Part shown: positions 18,748 through 28,641 of the stretch, piece after piece
Layout: each line of letters begins with the position of its first letter
How positions within the stretch are numbered: position 1 is the stretch's first letter
Origin: Frankia sp. AiPa1
Lineage (GTDB): Bacteria > Actinomycetota > Actinomycetes > Frankiales > Frankiaceae
Assembly (NCBI RefSeq): GCF_023243075.1
Contig: NZ_JALKFZ020000004.1
Location: 149,695-213,694 of the forward strand
Length of the DNA stretch: 64,000 bases
Direction of reading: 5' to 3'
Translations under genes and position numbers: made by a program
Notes under the pieces: model-generated
Told to the model about the DNA's origin: nothing
Seen by the model: only the letters and a program-made list of their open reading frames with translations
Databases searched by the model: none

Positions 18748-21700
18748 ATGCCCGTCGATCGGGATGTCGTAGGTCCGTGGTGTGCTGTCGGGGTGACTCC
18801 GTCCCCTGCGGCTGCTCGGTCCCCGGCCGCGCCGCGTACCGGCTATCGGCTGGTCGCCGCGCCGGTCGCCGCATCACCGCCGCTGGTGCTGGATTCGGCG
18901 CAGCGTCGGGTGGTCGAGCATGCGGGCGGTCCGTTGCTGGTGCTGGCCGGGCCGGGCACAGGCAAGACGGCCACGCTCGTCGAGGCCGTCGCCGCGCGGA
19001 TCGAGGCGGGTGCGGATCCTCGGTCCGTGCTGGTGCTGACCTTCAGCCGGCGCGCCGCGGCGGAGCTACGGGAACGGATCACAGCACGCCTCGGCGCAGC
19101 GGCCGGCGGGGCCGGGCGTGGGACGGGGGCGTGGACCTTCCACGCCTGGTGTCTCGCGGCGCTGCGAGCCCATGACCGGCCGGCGCCGCACGGGGGGTTC
19201 CGGCTGCTGTCCGGGCCGGAGCAGGACAGCAGGCTGCGGGAGCTCGTCGACGGATCGCGGGAGGACGGCCGTCCGGCCTGGCCGGAGTCGCTGACTCGGG
19301 CGCTGGGCACCCGCGGGTTCACCGAGGAGGTGCGAGCGCTGCTCGCCCGCGCGCGGGAGGTGGGGCTGGGCCCGGAACACCTCGCCCAACTGGCGCGGCG
19401 CACCGACCGGCCGGAGTGGGCCGCGCTCGCCGAGTTCTACGAGATCTACCTGGACGTGTTCGGTTTCGAGGGCTCGCTCGACTACGCCGACCTGGTGCAC
19501 CGGGCCGCGCTCGTCGCCGAGGGCCCGGCGGGGGAGGAGCTGCGCGCCCGCTATGAGCACGTCTTCGTCGACGAGTACCAGGACACGGACCCGGCACAGG
19601 AGCGGCTGCTGCGGGCGCTGGCCGGTGGCGGGCGCAACCTGGTCGCGTTCGGCGACCCCGACCAGTCGATCTACGCCTTCCGTGGGGCGGAGGTGTCGGG
19701 GCTGCTGGAGTTTCCTCGTCGGTTCCGGGCGATGGGCGGCCGGGACGCGCCGATCCTCGCGCTGCGCACCTGCCGGCGGATGGCCCCGGCGCCGCTGCTG
19801 GCCAGCCGGCACGTCGCCCGTCGGCTGCCGGCGACGCGGCTGCCGGCGCAGGCGCTGCGCGCCCACCGTGACCTGACCGGCCGCGGCGATCTGGGCGCCG
19901 GCCTGATCGAGGCGCGGACGTTCGTGTCCGCCGGGGCGGAGGCCGGTGCGGTCGCCGACGTGCTGCGCCGGGAGCATCTGGAGCGGGGCACCTCGTGGGC
20001 GCGGATGGCGGTGCTGGTGCGCACCGCCGAGCGGATCGGCCGGCTGCGCCGCGCGCTGGTGGCCGCGGCGATCCCCGTCACCGTCGATGGGGATGATCTC
20101 CCCGTCGCGCAGGAGCCCGCGGCGGCGCTGCTGCTGCTCGCGCTGCGCTGCGCCGACGACCCGGGCGCCGCGCTCACCGTCGACGCGGCCCGCACGTTGC
20201 TGACGTCCCCGTTCGGCGCAGCGGATCCGGCGAGCCTGCGGGAGCTCGGCCGGGCGCTGCGGGCGTTCGACCGGGATGCCGGGGCGGCGCAGCCCGGCGC
20301 GTCCGAGGAACTGGTCCGCGCGGCCGTCGCCGACCCGGACCGTCTGCTCGTCCGGGTGGACGACGAGGTCGCCGCGCCCGCCCGCCGGGTCGGGGGGCTG
20401 CTGGCGGCCGGGCGCCGGGCGCTGCTGGAGCCAGGCGGTTCCCCGGAGGGTGCGCTGTGGGCGCTGTGGTCGGCGAGCCGCTGGCAGGAACGGCTACTCG
20501 CCGCCTCGGCGGCAGGTGGCGCGGCAGGGCGGGCCGCCGACCGAGATCTTGACGCGGTGGTGGCGCTGTTCGACGCGGTCGCCCGGCTGGCCGCGCGGCG
20601 CGGACCGGGTCTCGGCGTGGCCTCGCTGCTCGGCGAACTCGGCCGGCAGCAGTTCGCCGCCGAGTCGATCGCCCCGGTGGGCGAGGATGCCCGCCGCCGC
20701 GGGGTGCGGCTGCTCACCGCGCACCGCGCCAAGGGCCTCGAATGGGACGTCGTCGCCGTTTGCGGGGTGCAGGACGGCGCCTGGCCGGATCTGCGCCAGC
20801 GGGGCTCCCTGCTGGGCGCCGAGGAACTTGACGCGCCGGCGCGGGGCGGGCTGCGCCCGCCGCTGACCCGCGCGGATCTGCTCGCCGACGAGCGGCGGCT
20901 GTTCTACGTGGCGCTCACCCGGGCGCGCCGTCGCCTGATGATCACCGCTGTCGACAGTCCCGATGATGACGGCAGCCGGCCGAGCCGCTTCCTCGAGGAA
21001 CTCGGCGTGCCCGTCGTCGCCGTGCCGGGGCGCCCCACCCGGCCGCTCACCCTCGTCGGTCTGGTCGCGACACTGCGCCGGCTTGCGACCGAACCCGGCG
21101 CGAGCCCCGGGATGCGCACGGCGGCGCGCCGTCGCCTCGCCGCGCTCGCCGCCGCCCAGGACGACGAGGGCCGCCCGCTGGCCCCGGCGGCGCATCCGCG
21201 CACCTGGTGGGGGATGCTCGAGGTGACCGCGTCGGACGTGCCGGTCGTCGCCGCGGACGTGCCCCTGCGGCTGTCCGGGTCCTCGCTGTCGGGGCTGCGA
21301 GACTGCTCGCTGCGCTGGTTCCTCGAGCACGAGGCGCACGCCGTCACCGTCGCGTCGACCGCCCAGGGTTTCGGCCGGGTGGTGCACGCGCTCGCCGACG
21401 AGGTCACCACGGGCCGCACTCCCGCGAACCTGGCTGCTCTCGACGCCCGCCTCGACACCGTCTGGCGGCACCTGGCCTACGAGGCGCGCTGGCGCGGCGA
21501 GCAGGAACGTGCCGCTGCTCGGGAGGCACTCGCCCGGTTCCTGGCCTGGCATGCCGCCGAACGGGGTCGCCGGGTCGTCGACGCGGAGGTCCGCTTCACC
21601 TGCCGGCTGACCGTCGCCGGCCGCGAGGTACTGCTGCGCGGGTTCATCGACCGGCTCGAGCTTGACGACGCGGGCCGCGTGCACGTCATCGACTTCAAGA

Positions 21701-22221
21701 CCGGCCGCACGCCGGTCAGCACTGCGGAGGTCGCCGTCCATCCCCAGCTCGGCAGCTACCAGCTTGCCGTCCGCTCCGGCGCCCTCGATGACGCTGTCCG
21801 CGCCGCCACGGCGTCGCCCGGACCGACGACCTTTCCCCAGGCGCCGGCGTCATCGCCCGGCCCGACGGCGTCACCGTCCGGTGCGACAGACCTGTCCGGT
21901 TCACCAGGTCTGCCTGGCTTGGCGGGTCCGCCTGGCTCGGTGGTGGAGCCGGGGGGCGCGGAGCTGGTACATCTGCGGCAGGAGACCGGCGGCGATGCCT
22001 CGGTACCCAGGCTGCCGGACGAGGCCCCCGGACCGCCGAAGGTGCAGGCCCAGGCGCCGCTGTCGGGCGACGGCCCGACCTGGATGGACGAGATCATCAC
22101 GGCCGCGGTGCGCACCGTCGACGCGGAGGCGTTCCGGCCCACCCCGGGCAACGGCTGCGCGACCTGCACCTTCCAGGCCAGCTGTCCCGCCCGTCCCGAG
22201 GGACGGCAGGTCGTCACGTGA
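18748..22221 (+). CDS. adnA: AdnA subunit of the AdnAB helicase-nuclease
   Basis: The 1157-residue protein has a UvrD-type motor with Walker A GPGTGKT at 68-74, VFVDEYQDTDP, FGDPDQSIYAFRGAE and VALTRARRRL, then a RecB-like nuclease domain with VHVIDFKTGRTP. Iron-sulfur cysteines are DCSLRWFLEHEA upstream and CATCTFQASCP at the C-terminus. AdnAB is the actinobacterial heterodimer that resects double-strand breaks. An insert of ~85 residues rich in Pro/Ser/Gly interrupts the nuclease domain after the VIDFKTG motif. The start is uncertain (GTG at 18793 is an alternative). Its stop overlaps the adnB start by 4 nt. Confidence 0.93.
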   Translation: MPVDRDVVGPWCAVGVTPSPAAARSPAAPRTGYRLVAAPVAASPPLVLDSAQRRVVEHAGGPLLVLAGPGTGKTATLVEAVAARIEAGADPRSVLVLTFSRRAAAELRERITARLGAAAGGAGRGTGAWTFHAWCLAALRAHDRPAPHGGFRLLSGPEQDSRLRELVDGSREDGRPAWPESLTRALGTRGFTEEVRALLARAREVGLGPEHLAQLARRTDRPEWAALAEFYEIYLDVFGFEGSLDYADLVHRAALVAEGPAGEELRARYEHVFVDEYQDTDPAQERLLRALAGGGRNLVAFGDPDQSIYAFRGAEVSGLLEFPRRFRAMGGRDAPILALRTCRRMAPAPLLASRHVARRLPATRLPAQALRAHRDLTGRGDLGAGLIEARTFVSAGAEAGAVADVLRREHLERGTSWARMAVLVRTAERIGRLRRALVAAAIPVTVDGDDLPVAQEPAAALLLLALRCADDPGAALTVDAARTLLTSPFGAADPASLRELGRALRAFDRDAGAAQPGASEELVRAAVADPDRLLVRVDDEVAAPARRVGGLLAAGRRALLEPGGSPEGALWALWSASRWQERLLAASAAGGAAGRAADRDLDAVVALFDAVARLAARRGPGLGVASLLGELGRQQFAAESIAPVGEDARRRGVRLLTAHRAKGLEWDVVAVCGVQDGAWPDLRQRGSLLGAEELDAPARGGLRPPLTRADLLADERRLFYVALTRARRRLMITAVDSPDDDGSRPSRFLEELGVPVVAVPGRPTRPLTLVGLVATLRRLATEPGASPGMRTAARRRLAALAAAQDDEGRPLAPAAHPRTWWGMLEVTASDVPVVAADVPLRLSGSSLSGLRDCSLRWFLEHEAHAVTVASTAQGFGRVVHALADEVTTGRTPANLAALDARLDTVWRHLAYEARWRGEQERAAAREALARFLAWHAAERGRRVVDAEVRFTCRLTVAGREVLLRGFIDRLELDDAGRVHVIDFKTGRTPVSTAEVAVHPQLGSYQLAVRSGALDDAVRAATASPGPTTFPQAPASSPGPTASPSGATDLSGSPGLPGLAGPPGSVVEPGGAELVHLRQETGGDASVPRLPDEAPGPPKVQAQAPLSGDGPTWMDEIITAAVRTVDAEAFRPTPGNGCATCTFQASCPARPEGRQVVT

Positions 22222-25200
22222 GCGTGCTGGGAACCGACGGGCGGCTGCCCCGCCAGCCGTTCCTGCCCGGCTTCGGTACCGACCCGGATGAGGGCGGCGA
22301 CGGGGCGTTCACCGGTCCGCGGCTCGAACCGGACGATCTGCGCGAGCTGCTCGACGTGCCCTACACCGACGAGCAGATCGCGGCCGCCACCGCGCCGCTG
22401 GAACCCGGTGTGATCGTCGCCGGGGCAGGGTCGGGAAAGACCTCGGTGATGGCCGCTCGGGTGGTCTGGCTGGTGGCGACCGGTCAGGTGCGGCCTGAGC
22501 AGGTACTCGGGCTGACCTTCACCACCAGGGCGGCGGCCGAACTCGCCGGCCGGGTACGCCTGGCGCTGCGTCGCGCCGGCGCCACCCGACCCGAGAGTGC
22601 CGGTGCCGGCGGTGCCGGCGGTGCCGGTCTGGGCGGGGCTGGTTTCGACGGTGCGGGTGCGGGACCGGGTGGTTCTGGTTTCGGCGGTGGTGCGGAGAAC
22701 GCGAGGGGAGCCGGCGGTGCGGGGGGAACCGGTGGCGTGGGAGATGCGGACGACGGCGAGCCGACCGTGGCGACCTACCACGCGTTCGCCGGGCGGCTCG
22801 TCGTCGACAACGCGCTGCGGCTAGGGCTCGAACCGGACATCCGGCTGCTCTCCGGCGCGGCGCGCTTTCAGCTCGCCGCCCGGGTGGCCCGCACGCACGA
22901 CGGGACCGTGCAGGCACTGACCCGCTCCCTGGGCGCCGTCGTCGGCGAGATCGTCGCGCTCGACGCCGAGATGAGTGAGCATCTGGTCGACCCGGGCGTG
23001 CTCGTCGCCTTCGACACCGACCTGCTCGAGCAGGTCGCCCTCGCCCTCGACGCGGCCCGCCGACGTCCGCGGACCAAGGGTGTGCAGGACCTGCTGCGGC
23101 GGATCGCCCACACGTCCCGTGGACGGCGCGAGCTGGCCGCGCTGGTCACCGAGTACCGCGCGGCCCGGCGCGAACGGGGCGTGCTCGACTTCGGCGACCA
23201 GGTCACTTACGCCGCCCACATCGCCGAGACGATGCCGCAGGCCGGACGAGCCGAGCGGGCCCGAGCCCGGGTGGTGCTGCTCGACGAGTACCAGGACACC
23301 TCCGTCGCCCAGCGCCGGATGCTCACCGGCCTGTTCGGCGGCGGTCATCCCGTCACCGCGGTCGGGGATCCCTGCCAGGCCATCTACGGCTGGCGGGGGG
23401 CGTCGGTCGCGAACCTTGACCATTTCCCCATCCACTTCCCGCGGGCGGATGGCACCCCGGCTGCCGTCTACGAGCTCTCGGTCAACCAGCGCAGCGGCGG
23501 CCGGCTGCTCGAGCTCGCGAACGCCGTCGCGGAGCCTTTGCGGGCCCGGCACCGCGTCGTCGAGCTGCGTCCCCGCGCGGACGTCGCCGAACGCGGGCAG
23601 ACCATCGTCGCGCTGCACGGGACCTGGTCCGACGAGGTGGCCTGGGTCGCCGCGCGGGTCCGCGCCGCCGTCGACGCCGGCACCGCGCCGAGCGGGATCG
23701 CGGTGCTCGTGCGGGCCCGTGGCGACATCCCGCCGCTGCTGGGCGCGATGCAGGCCGTGGGCCTTCCGGTGGAGGTGGTGGGGCTCACCGGGCTGCTCAC
23801 CGTCCCCGAGGTCGCCGAGATCGTCACGGTGCTGGAGGTCCTCGACGCGCCCACGGCGAACACCGCACTGGTGCGCCTGCTCACCGGCCCGCGGGTCCGA
23901 CTTGGCGCCCGCGACCTCGCTGCCCTCGGCCGTCAGGCCCGCGAGGTCGTCCGCCTCGACCAGACGGCCGAGTCCCAGTCCCAGCCGGAGTCCCGGTCCG
24001 GGTCCGGGATGGGCGCCACAACCGGGGGCGGGGACGGGGGCGATCCGCCGGAGCGGCAGGACGCGCTGCGCGCGGCGGTCGCCGACGTCGACCCGTCGGA
24101 CGTGGTGGCGCTGTCCGACGTCCTCGCCGAACCCGGGCCGGAGATCTCCGCGCAGGGCGCGGCGCGGGTGCGCCGCCTGGGCGCCGAGATCGCGGCGCTG
24201 CGCGGCCACCTCGGCGAAGGGTTGCTCGATCTGCTGCACCGGGTGATCGCCACCATCGGCCTGGACGTCGAGCTCACCGCGACCGATGCCGCCGTGCGCG
24301 CCCGCCGTGAGGAGAACGTCGCGGCGTTCCTCGACGTCGCCGCCGACTTCACCGACCCGGACGGGACGACCTCGCTGCACGCCTTCCTCGGCTTTCTGCG
24401 CGCCGCCCGTGAGCACGAGCGCGGCCTGGACGTCACCGGCCCGTCCGGTGCGGACGCGATCGCGCTGATGACGATCCACCGGTCCAAGGGCCTGGAGTGG
24501 GAAGTCGTCGCCGTCCCGAACCTGAGCGCCGGGGTCTTTCCCGACCTGAAGGTGCGCGACCAGTGGACGAGGACGACCTCTGTCCTCCCGGTGCCACTGC
24601 GCGGCGATGCCGACGACCTGCCCGCCGCTCCCGTCCGCGACCAGCAGGTGTCCGACCAGAAGGCCGATCACGACGCGTATGCGGCGGCCGCCACCGGCTA
24701 CGCCGAACGGGAGGAACGCCGCCTGGCCTACGTCGCCGTCACTCGGGCGAAGTCGCTGCTGCTCGCCAGCGGTCACTGGTGGGGCCCGACGCAGAAACGC
24801 CCGCGCGGCGCGTCGCTCTTCCTCGAGGAACTCGCCGAGCATGCCCGCTCCAGCGACGGCGGACGGATCGACGGGTGGGCCGAGCGCCCGGCCGAACGCA
24901 CCAACCCGGCCCTGGACACCCCACCCGAGTTCGCCTGGCCGGTCCCCTACGACCCCGAGCCGTACGCTCACCGCCTCGAAGCCGCCCGCGAGGTCGTCGC
25001 CCGCCTCGACGCCGCCCTCCACCCACCCGGCCCGTCGTTCGACGAGGAAGCCGGCACCGGCGACGGGGACGGGGACGCAGGCTTCCCCACCGCGGCGACC
25101 GTCGGCCCGGCGGTGGCCGCCGGGCAACGCGTGCCGCCGGATGACGATCTGGCGGGAATGACCGCGGGGGAGCGGGCGCTCCTGGCCGAGCTGGACCGGG

Positions 25201-25841
25201 AGGCGCGGCTGCTGCTCGCCGAGGAGCGCGCCAGCCGCAGGCCGCAGCTGGACGTGCCGCTGCCGGCGAACCTGACCGCGTCCGAGATCGTCCGGATGCA
25301 CGCCGATCCCGCCGCGTTCGCCCGGGAGCTGGCCCGCCCGCTGCCACGCCAGCCGGTGGCGGCGGCCCGCCGGGGCAGCCGGTTCCACACCTGGGTGGAG
25401 GAGCTGTTCGACCATCGCGCGCTGATCGGCGCCGACGATCTGCCCGGTGCCGAGGACGCCACCCTCACCGACGATGACCTGAGCGATCTGAAGGACGCCT
25501 TCCTGCGCACCCCCTACGGCATCCGGCGGCCGTACGCGATCGAGGAGTCGTTCGAGCTGCCGCTCGCCGGACGCATCGTGCGCGGTCGCATCGATGCCGT
25601 CTACGCCCTCGGCGGCGGCCGCTGGGAGGTGATCGACTGGAAGACCGGTGAGTCCCCCGCCGACGAGCTGCAGCTCGCCATCTACAGACTCGCGTGGGCT
25701 CGCCTGCGTGGCATCTCCCCGGACTCCGTGGACGCCGCCTTCCTCTACGTCCGTACCGGCGAGCTCGTCCGCCCCCGGCCCCTGTCCGAGGCCGCCCTCG
25801 CGGCCCTCCTGTCCGCCCCCGGCGGGACAGCCGGTCAGTGA
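22218..25841 (+). CDS. adnB: AdnB subunit of the AdnAB helicase-nuclease
   Basis: The 1207-residue protein has Walker A GAGSGKT at 69-75, VVLLDEYQDTS, GDPCQAIYGWRGA, MTIHRSKGLEWEVV and YVAVTRAKSLL, and ends with a RecB-type nuclease carrying IVRGRIDAVY and WEVIDWKTGES. In mycobacterial AdnAB this subunit drives most of the translocation. No Fe-S cysteine cluster is seen, as expected for AdnB. Residues 127-180 are an almost pure Gly/Ala insertion inside the first helicase domain, before the motif ATYHAFA. The GTG start lies in the adnA stop, so translation is probably coupled. Its last 7 nt overlap the convergent EEP gene. Confidence 0.94.
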   Translation: MSVLGTDGRLPRQPFLPGFGTDPDEGGDGAFTGPRLEPDDLRELLDVPYTDEQIAAATAPLEPGVIVAGAGSGKTSVMAARVVWLVATGQVRPEQVLGLTFTTRAAAELAGRVRLALRRAGATRPESAGAGGAGGAGLGGAGFDGAGAGPGGSGFGGGAENARGAGGAGGTGGVGDADDGEPTVATYHAFAGRLVVDNALRLGLEPDIRLLSGAARFQLAARVARTHDGTVQALTRSLGAVVGEIVALDAEMSEHLVDPGVLVAFDTDLLEQVALALDAARRRPRTKGVQDLLRRIAHTSRGRRELAALVTEYRAARRERGVLDFGDQVTYAAHIAETMPQAGRAERARARVVLLDEYQDTSVAQRRMLTGLFGGGHPVTAVGDPCQAIYGWRGASVANLDHFPIHFPRADGTPAAVYELSVNQRSGGRLLELANAVAEPLRARHRVVELRPRADVAERGQTIVALHGTWSDEVAWVAARVRAAVDAGTAPSGIAVLVRARGDIPPLLGAMQAVGLPVEVVGLTGLLTVPEVAEIVTVLEVLDAPTANTALVRLLTGPRVRLGARDLAALGRQAREVVRLDQTAESQSQPESRSGSGMGATTGGGDGGDPPERQDALRAAVADVDPSDVVALSDVLAEPGPEISAQGAARVRRLGAEIAALRGHLGEGLLDLLHRVIATIGLDVELTATDAAVRARREENVAAFLDVAADFTDPDGTTSLHAFLGFLRAAREHERGLDVTGPSGADAIALMTIHRSKGLEWEVVAVPNLSAGVFPDLKVRDQWTRTTSVLPVPLRGDADDLPAAPVRDQQVSDQKADHDAYAAAATGYAEREERRLAYVAVTRAKSLLLASGHWWGPTQKRPRGASLFLEELAEHARSSDGGRIDGWAERPAERTNPALDTPPEFAWPVPYDPEPYAHRLEAAREVVARLDAALHPPGPSFDEEAGTGDGDGDAGFPTAATVGPAVAAGQRVPPDDDLAGMTAGERALLAELDREARLLLAEERASRRPQLDVPLPANLTASEIVRMHADPAAFARELARPLPRQPVAAARRGSRFHTWVEELFDHRALIGADDLPGAEDATLTDDDLSDLKDAFLRTPYGIRRPYAIEESFELPLAGRIVRGRIDAVYALGGGRWEVIDWKTGESPADELQLAIYRLAWARLRGISPDSVDAAFLYVRTGELVRPRPLSEAALAALLSAPGGTAGQ

Positions 25842-26674
25842 CGTCCCGGCAGGTCGAGGTCGACGAGCAGGGCGCGATGATCGGAGATCGGGGCGCGCAG
25901 GCAGTGCACGGCGCGGACCTCGCCGACGTGGCCGCGGGCCAGGATGTGATCGAGCTGCACGCGGGGCGAGGGCGACGGATAGGTCGGGGCGACGGCGAGG
26001 CGGTGCCAGCGGGGGAGCAGGCCGGGAAGGCCGCCCGGCAGGTTCAGATCGCCGAGGATGACCACCGGGCCGTCGACGCCCGCGAGCCGGCGGGTGAGCC
26101 GGCGCAGCTGCCAGGCGTTCCATCCCGGGACGAACGACAGATGCGTGGTCACGACGGTGATCGGCCCCTCCTCGGCCTCCAGCGTGGCCGCGAGGGCGAT
26201 CCGGGGTTCGTCGTCGAGCAGGATCAGCCGCGCCCTGCCGCCCGGCCTCCCGCCGGGCAACGCGATCGGCGAGCGTACCGGCGAGCGGCCCAGTTCGATC
26301 ACTCGCCACTGCCGCACGGGCAGCCGGCTGACCAGGGCGATCCCGTACGCCGGCTCGCCGCCAGCGCGAGGATGGTCCGCAGGGCGCCAGCTCTCGCCAG
26401 GGGTGCCGAAGACGGTGGGGACGAAACGCCAGGTGCCGCCCGCCGCCCCCATGGCCTGCGCGGCCAACGCGGTGAGATCCAGGCGGCCTGACCTGGGCTG
26501 GTCGAGGTCGACCTCCTGCAGGCCGAGCACGTCGGCGTCCAGGCCGGCGATGGCCTCGGTGAACCGCGCCGTCCGCACCTCGCCGTCGGCAAGTGACCGA
26601 CCGTGCATCACGTTGAAGGTGCCCAGCCGCACGCGGCGACCGTACCCGACCGCGACACCATCCGCGCGGATCAT
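25835..26674 (-). CDS. Endonuclease/exonuclease/phosphatase (EEP) family hydrolase
   Basis: The 279-residue protein has the EEP fold motifs in order: LGTFNVMHG, VLGLQEVD with the metal glutamate, VVTTHLSF, VILGDLNLPG and the C-terminal ISDHRALLVDLD with catalytic histidine. The superfamily covers exonuclease III-like nucleases, sphingomyelinases and inositol phosphatases, so the substrate is open. No signal peptide is seen, so it is likely cytoplasmic. Convergent and slightly overlapping with adnB; a repair role is possible but only by neighbourhood. Confidence 0.85.
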   Translation of the reverse strand: MIRADGVAVGYGRRVRLGTFNVMHGRSLADGEVRTARFTEAIAGLDADVLGLQEVDLDQPRSGRLDLTALAAQAMGAAGGTWRFVPTVFGTPGESWRPADHPRAGGEPAYGIALVSRLPVRQWRVIELGRSPVRSPIALPGGRPGGRARLILLDDEPRIALAATLEAEEGPITVVTTHLSFVPGWNAWQLRRLTRRLAGVDGPVVILGDLNLPGGLPGLLPRWHRLAVAPTYPSPSPRVQLDHILARGHVGEVRAVHCLRAPISDHRALLVDLDLPGRH

Positions 26675-26711
26675 ACTGCCGGTCGCACGCCCTGCTCCGC
26701 GTGGGCGGGCG

Positions 26712-26820
26712 TTATGGCCGCAGGTGCGAGCGGAACCAGTCGGCGACGACCTGATCCACGACCTTGGCCAGCGGGGCGGGGCGAGTCCATCATGTGCCAG
26801 GTCACCACGAGCGGCGCCGC
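26712..26820 (-). pseudogene. Possible 3' remnant of an alpha/beta hydrolase gene
   Basis: Read on the minus strand, one frame gives PLVVTWHMMD and, after a one-base shift, the next gives PLAKVVDQVVADWFRSHLRP and a stop at 26712. That ending resembles alpha/beta-hydrolase C-termini. Upstream the frame runs straight into a 15-bp tandem repeat, so no complete gene remains. This is a weak pattern-based call. Confidence 0.3.
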
Positions 26821-26845
26821 GCCACCGTCGCCGGCCCCGTTTCGA

Positions 26846-26950
26846 TCGCCTCGCACTGCGTCGCCTCGCACCGCGTCGCCTCGCACCGCGTCGCCATGGA
26901 TCGCGTCGCCATGGATCGCGTCCCCGTGGACAGGATCGCCGTGAACGGGA
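26846..26950. repeat. 15-bp tandem repeat, seven copies
   Basis: Copies start every 15 bp from 26846: three near-identical TCGCCTCGCACCGCG units, two TCGCCATGGATCGCG units, then two divergent ones. On the minus strand the array could encode HGDAV/RGDAV repeats. It adjoins the possible hydrolase remnant. Apart from these, 26675-27075 holds no supported gene. Confidence 0.9.
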
Positions 26951-27075
26951 GGGAGTGCCGTGAACGGCACGCCGGCCGCCCAGCCGGTGATGGCGCCCTT
27001 CTCTCCCCCGCTTCTGGTTTCCGAGCTGGCCCGGACATGATCTGTCATCGTGGCAACGCTAGGCCATGGGCACGA

Positions 27076-28641
27076 TCACGTGGTGGAATCTCTGCTGTCG
27101 GCAGAGCCGCTCTGCTGCAGGCAGAGCGCAGCCGTTGGGTGACTGGTGGATCGGGGCGCAGGGGCGGCCTGTCGGACACCCCGGCCGCCGCGATCGCCGC
27201 CTGTCGTGTCACCGTCCTGGATGGCGTCTGCCCGGGCACCTCTGCTGGCGGCGCTGGCGCGCAGGACCAGTTCGAGGTCGAAGCGGGTGTCGGGGTCCTC
27301 GAGGCTCGGGCCGAAAAGGTCGCGAAGTTGGTTGACGCGGTAGCGGACGGTCTGCGGGTGGATGTGCAGGCGTTCGGCGATCAGGCCGCGCTGGCCGCGC
27401 AGGGACAGCCACTGCAGCAGGGTCTCGGCGAGGCGCTCGCGGGTGCGGTGGGGCAGGCCGTCGAAGGGGGCGAGCAGGCGGGTGGCGAGATCGGTGACGA
27501 GACCGGGGTCGCGGGCGAGCAGCAGGGCGCTCAGGTGCTCGTCGGTGAACAGCGGGTCGGCCGCGGCGGCGGCGGCGAGCCGGCCGGCGGCGCGGGCGTC
27601 GCGGGCGAAACGGGCCCGGGCGGCGCTGGCGGCCGACTGGGCCCAGGGCACGGCGGGACCAACGACCGCGGCGAGCCCGGCGAGCCGCCCGGCCAGCGCG
27701 GTGCGGGCCGGGCCGCGTTCGGCCGCGCTCAGGAACAACCAGGTGTCCGTGCCCTGAACGGTCCGCGGACAGTCGTCCGGCAGGTGCAGCATCCGCAGCA
27801 CCGAAGCCCTCTCGCCGCCGCTGTCGTCCGGTGCCGCTCGCCCGTCGTTCCCGTCCTTCCCGTCTCGCTCGTGTGCCGTGTGCCGTGCGCCTCTGCTGTT
27901 TCGTCCGGTGTGACCGGTGTGGTTTTCCCGTCCGGAGGGGTCCTGTCGAACTCCGGCGATCGCGCCCATCCGCGCGCCGGCGGCGGATGCGAGGCTGGTG
28001 TCGGCAAAACCGTCGGCGGGGATGCAACCGGGGATGAGGACCGCGGCCAGGCGACGGGGCAGGCTCAGCCGGCCGGACTGGGCGACCTGGGCGACGGCCT
28101 CCACCGGCGCGCCGGTGAGCAGCATCTCGCCCAGCCGGTCCAGCAGCCGTTCGCGCTCGCCGGCGGCGGTGAACTGCTCGGCGGCGTAGCCCTCGGCGGA
28201 TGCGGCGGAGATGCTGTCGATGTAGGCGAACATCATCTCGGCGAGGGAGACCAGGCCGGACGCCTCGACGCCGTGGCTGGCCGCGGCCTGACCGAGACGC
28301 CGCCAGGACACCCGGGCGCCGACCCGGTAGGCGCCGAGCAGGTTGTCCAGAGACCGTCCCGCCCGCACCTCGCCGCGGCCGAGGCGGACGTACACGTCCC
28401 GGCTGGCGGCCAGGTCCGGCTCCCGCTGTGGCCCGGCCTCGACAACGGCCAGGAAGCGTCCCAGCGCCTCGTCCACTCCACGGCGCACCCCCCGGCCGAA
28501 CCCGCCCTCCAACGGACGGGCGTAGGCGGGCACCTCCTGGGCGATCGCCAGGATGATCTCTTCGCCCAGTTGGTCAAGCTCGGCGGCAAGGGTCGCGGGC
28601 AGACCAGCTGGAAACTGTCCCATGGGAACAGACTGTCTCAT
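27076..28641 (-). CDS. PucR-family helix-turn-helix regulator
   Basis: The ~521-residue protein has no obvious N-terminal ligand-binding fold (region PATLAAELDQLGEEIILAIA to LDNLLGAYRVGARVSWR), then a central segment, and a C-terminal PucR-type HTH: TLLQWLSLRGQRGLIAERL, HIHPQTVRYRVNQLRDLFG, DPDTRFDLELVLRA. The last ~50 residues are poorly conserved. PucR-like regulators control purine, amino acid or secondary metabolism; the target here is unknown. The ATG at 28641 has GGAG 8 nt upstream; ATG 28623 is an alternative. It is divergent from the M16 peptidase pair. Confidence 0.83.
   Translation of the reverse strand: MRQSVPMGQFPAGLPATLAAELDQLGEEIILAIAQEVPAYARPLEGGFGRGVRRGVDEALGRFLAVVEAGPQREPDLAASRDVYVRLGRGEVRAGRSLDNLLGAYRVGARVSWRRLGQAAASHGVEASGLVSLAEMMFAYIDSISAASAEGYAAEQFTAAGERERLLDRLGEMLLTGAPVEAVAQVAQSGRLSLPRRLAAVLIPGCIPADGFADTSLASAAGARMGAIAGVRQDPSGRENHTGHTGRNSRGARHTAHERDGKDGNDGRAAPDDSGGERASVLRMLHLPDDCPRTVQGTDTWLFLSAAERGPARTALAGRLAGLAAVVGPAVPWAQSAASAARARFARDARAAGRLAAAAAADPLFTDEHLSALLLARDPGLVTDLATRLLAPFDGLPHRTRERLAETLLQWLSLRGQRGLIAERLHIHPQTVRYRVNQLRDLFGPSLEDPDTRFDLELVLRASAASRGARADAIQDGDTTGGDRGGRGVRQAAPAPRSTSHPTAALCLQQSGSADSRDSTT

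Noticed and set aside
20494..21741. 415-codon minus-strand frame inside adnA
   Set aside because: No start signal or family motif, and adnA motifs are continuous across it.
22821..26309. 1162-codon open frame on the minus strand
   Set aside because: Antisense to adnB and extending through the EEP gene; composition is that of a mirrored high-GC gene.
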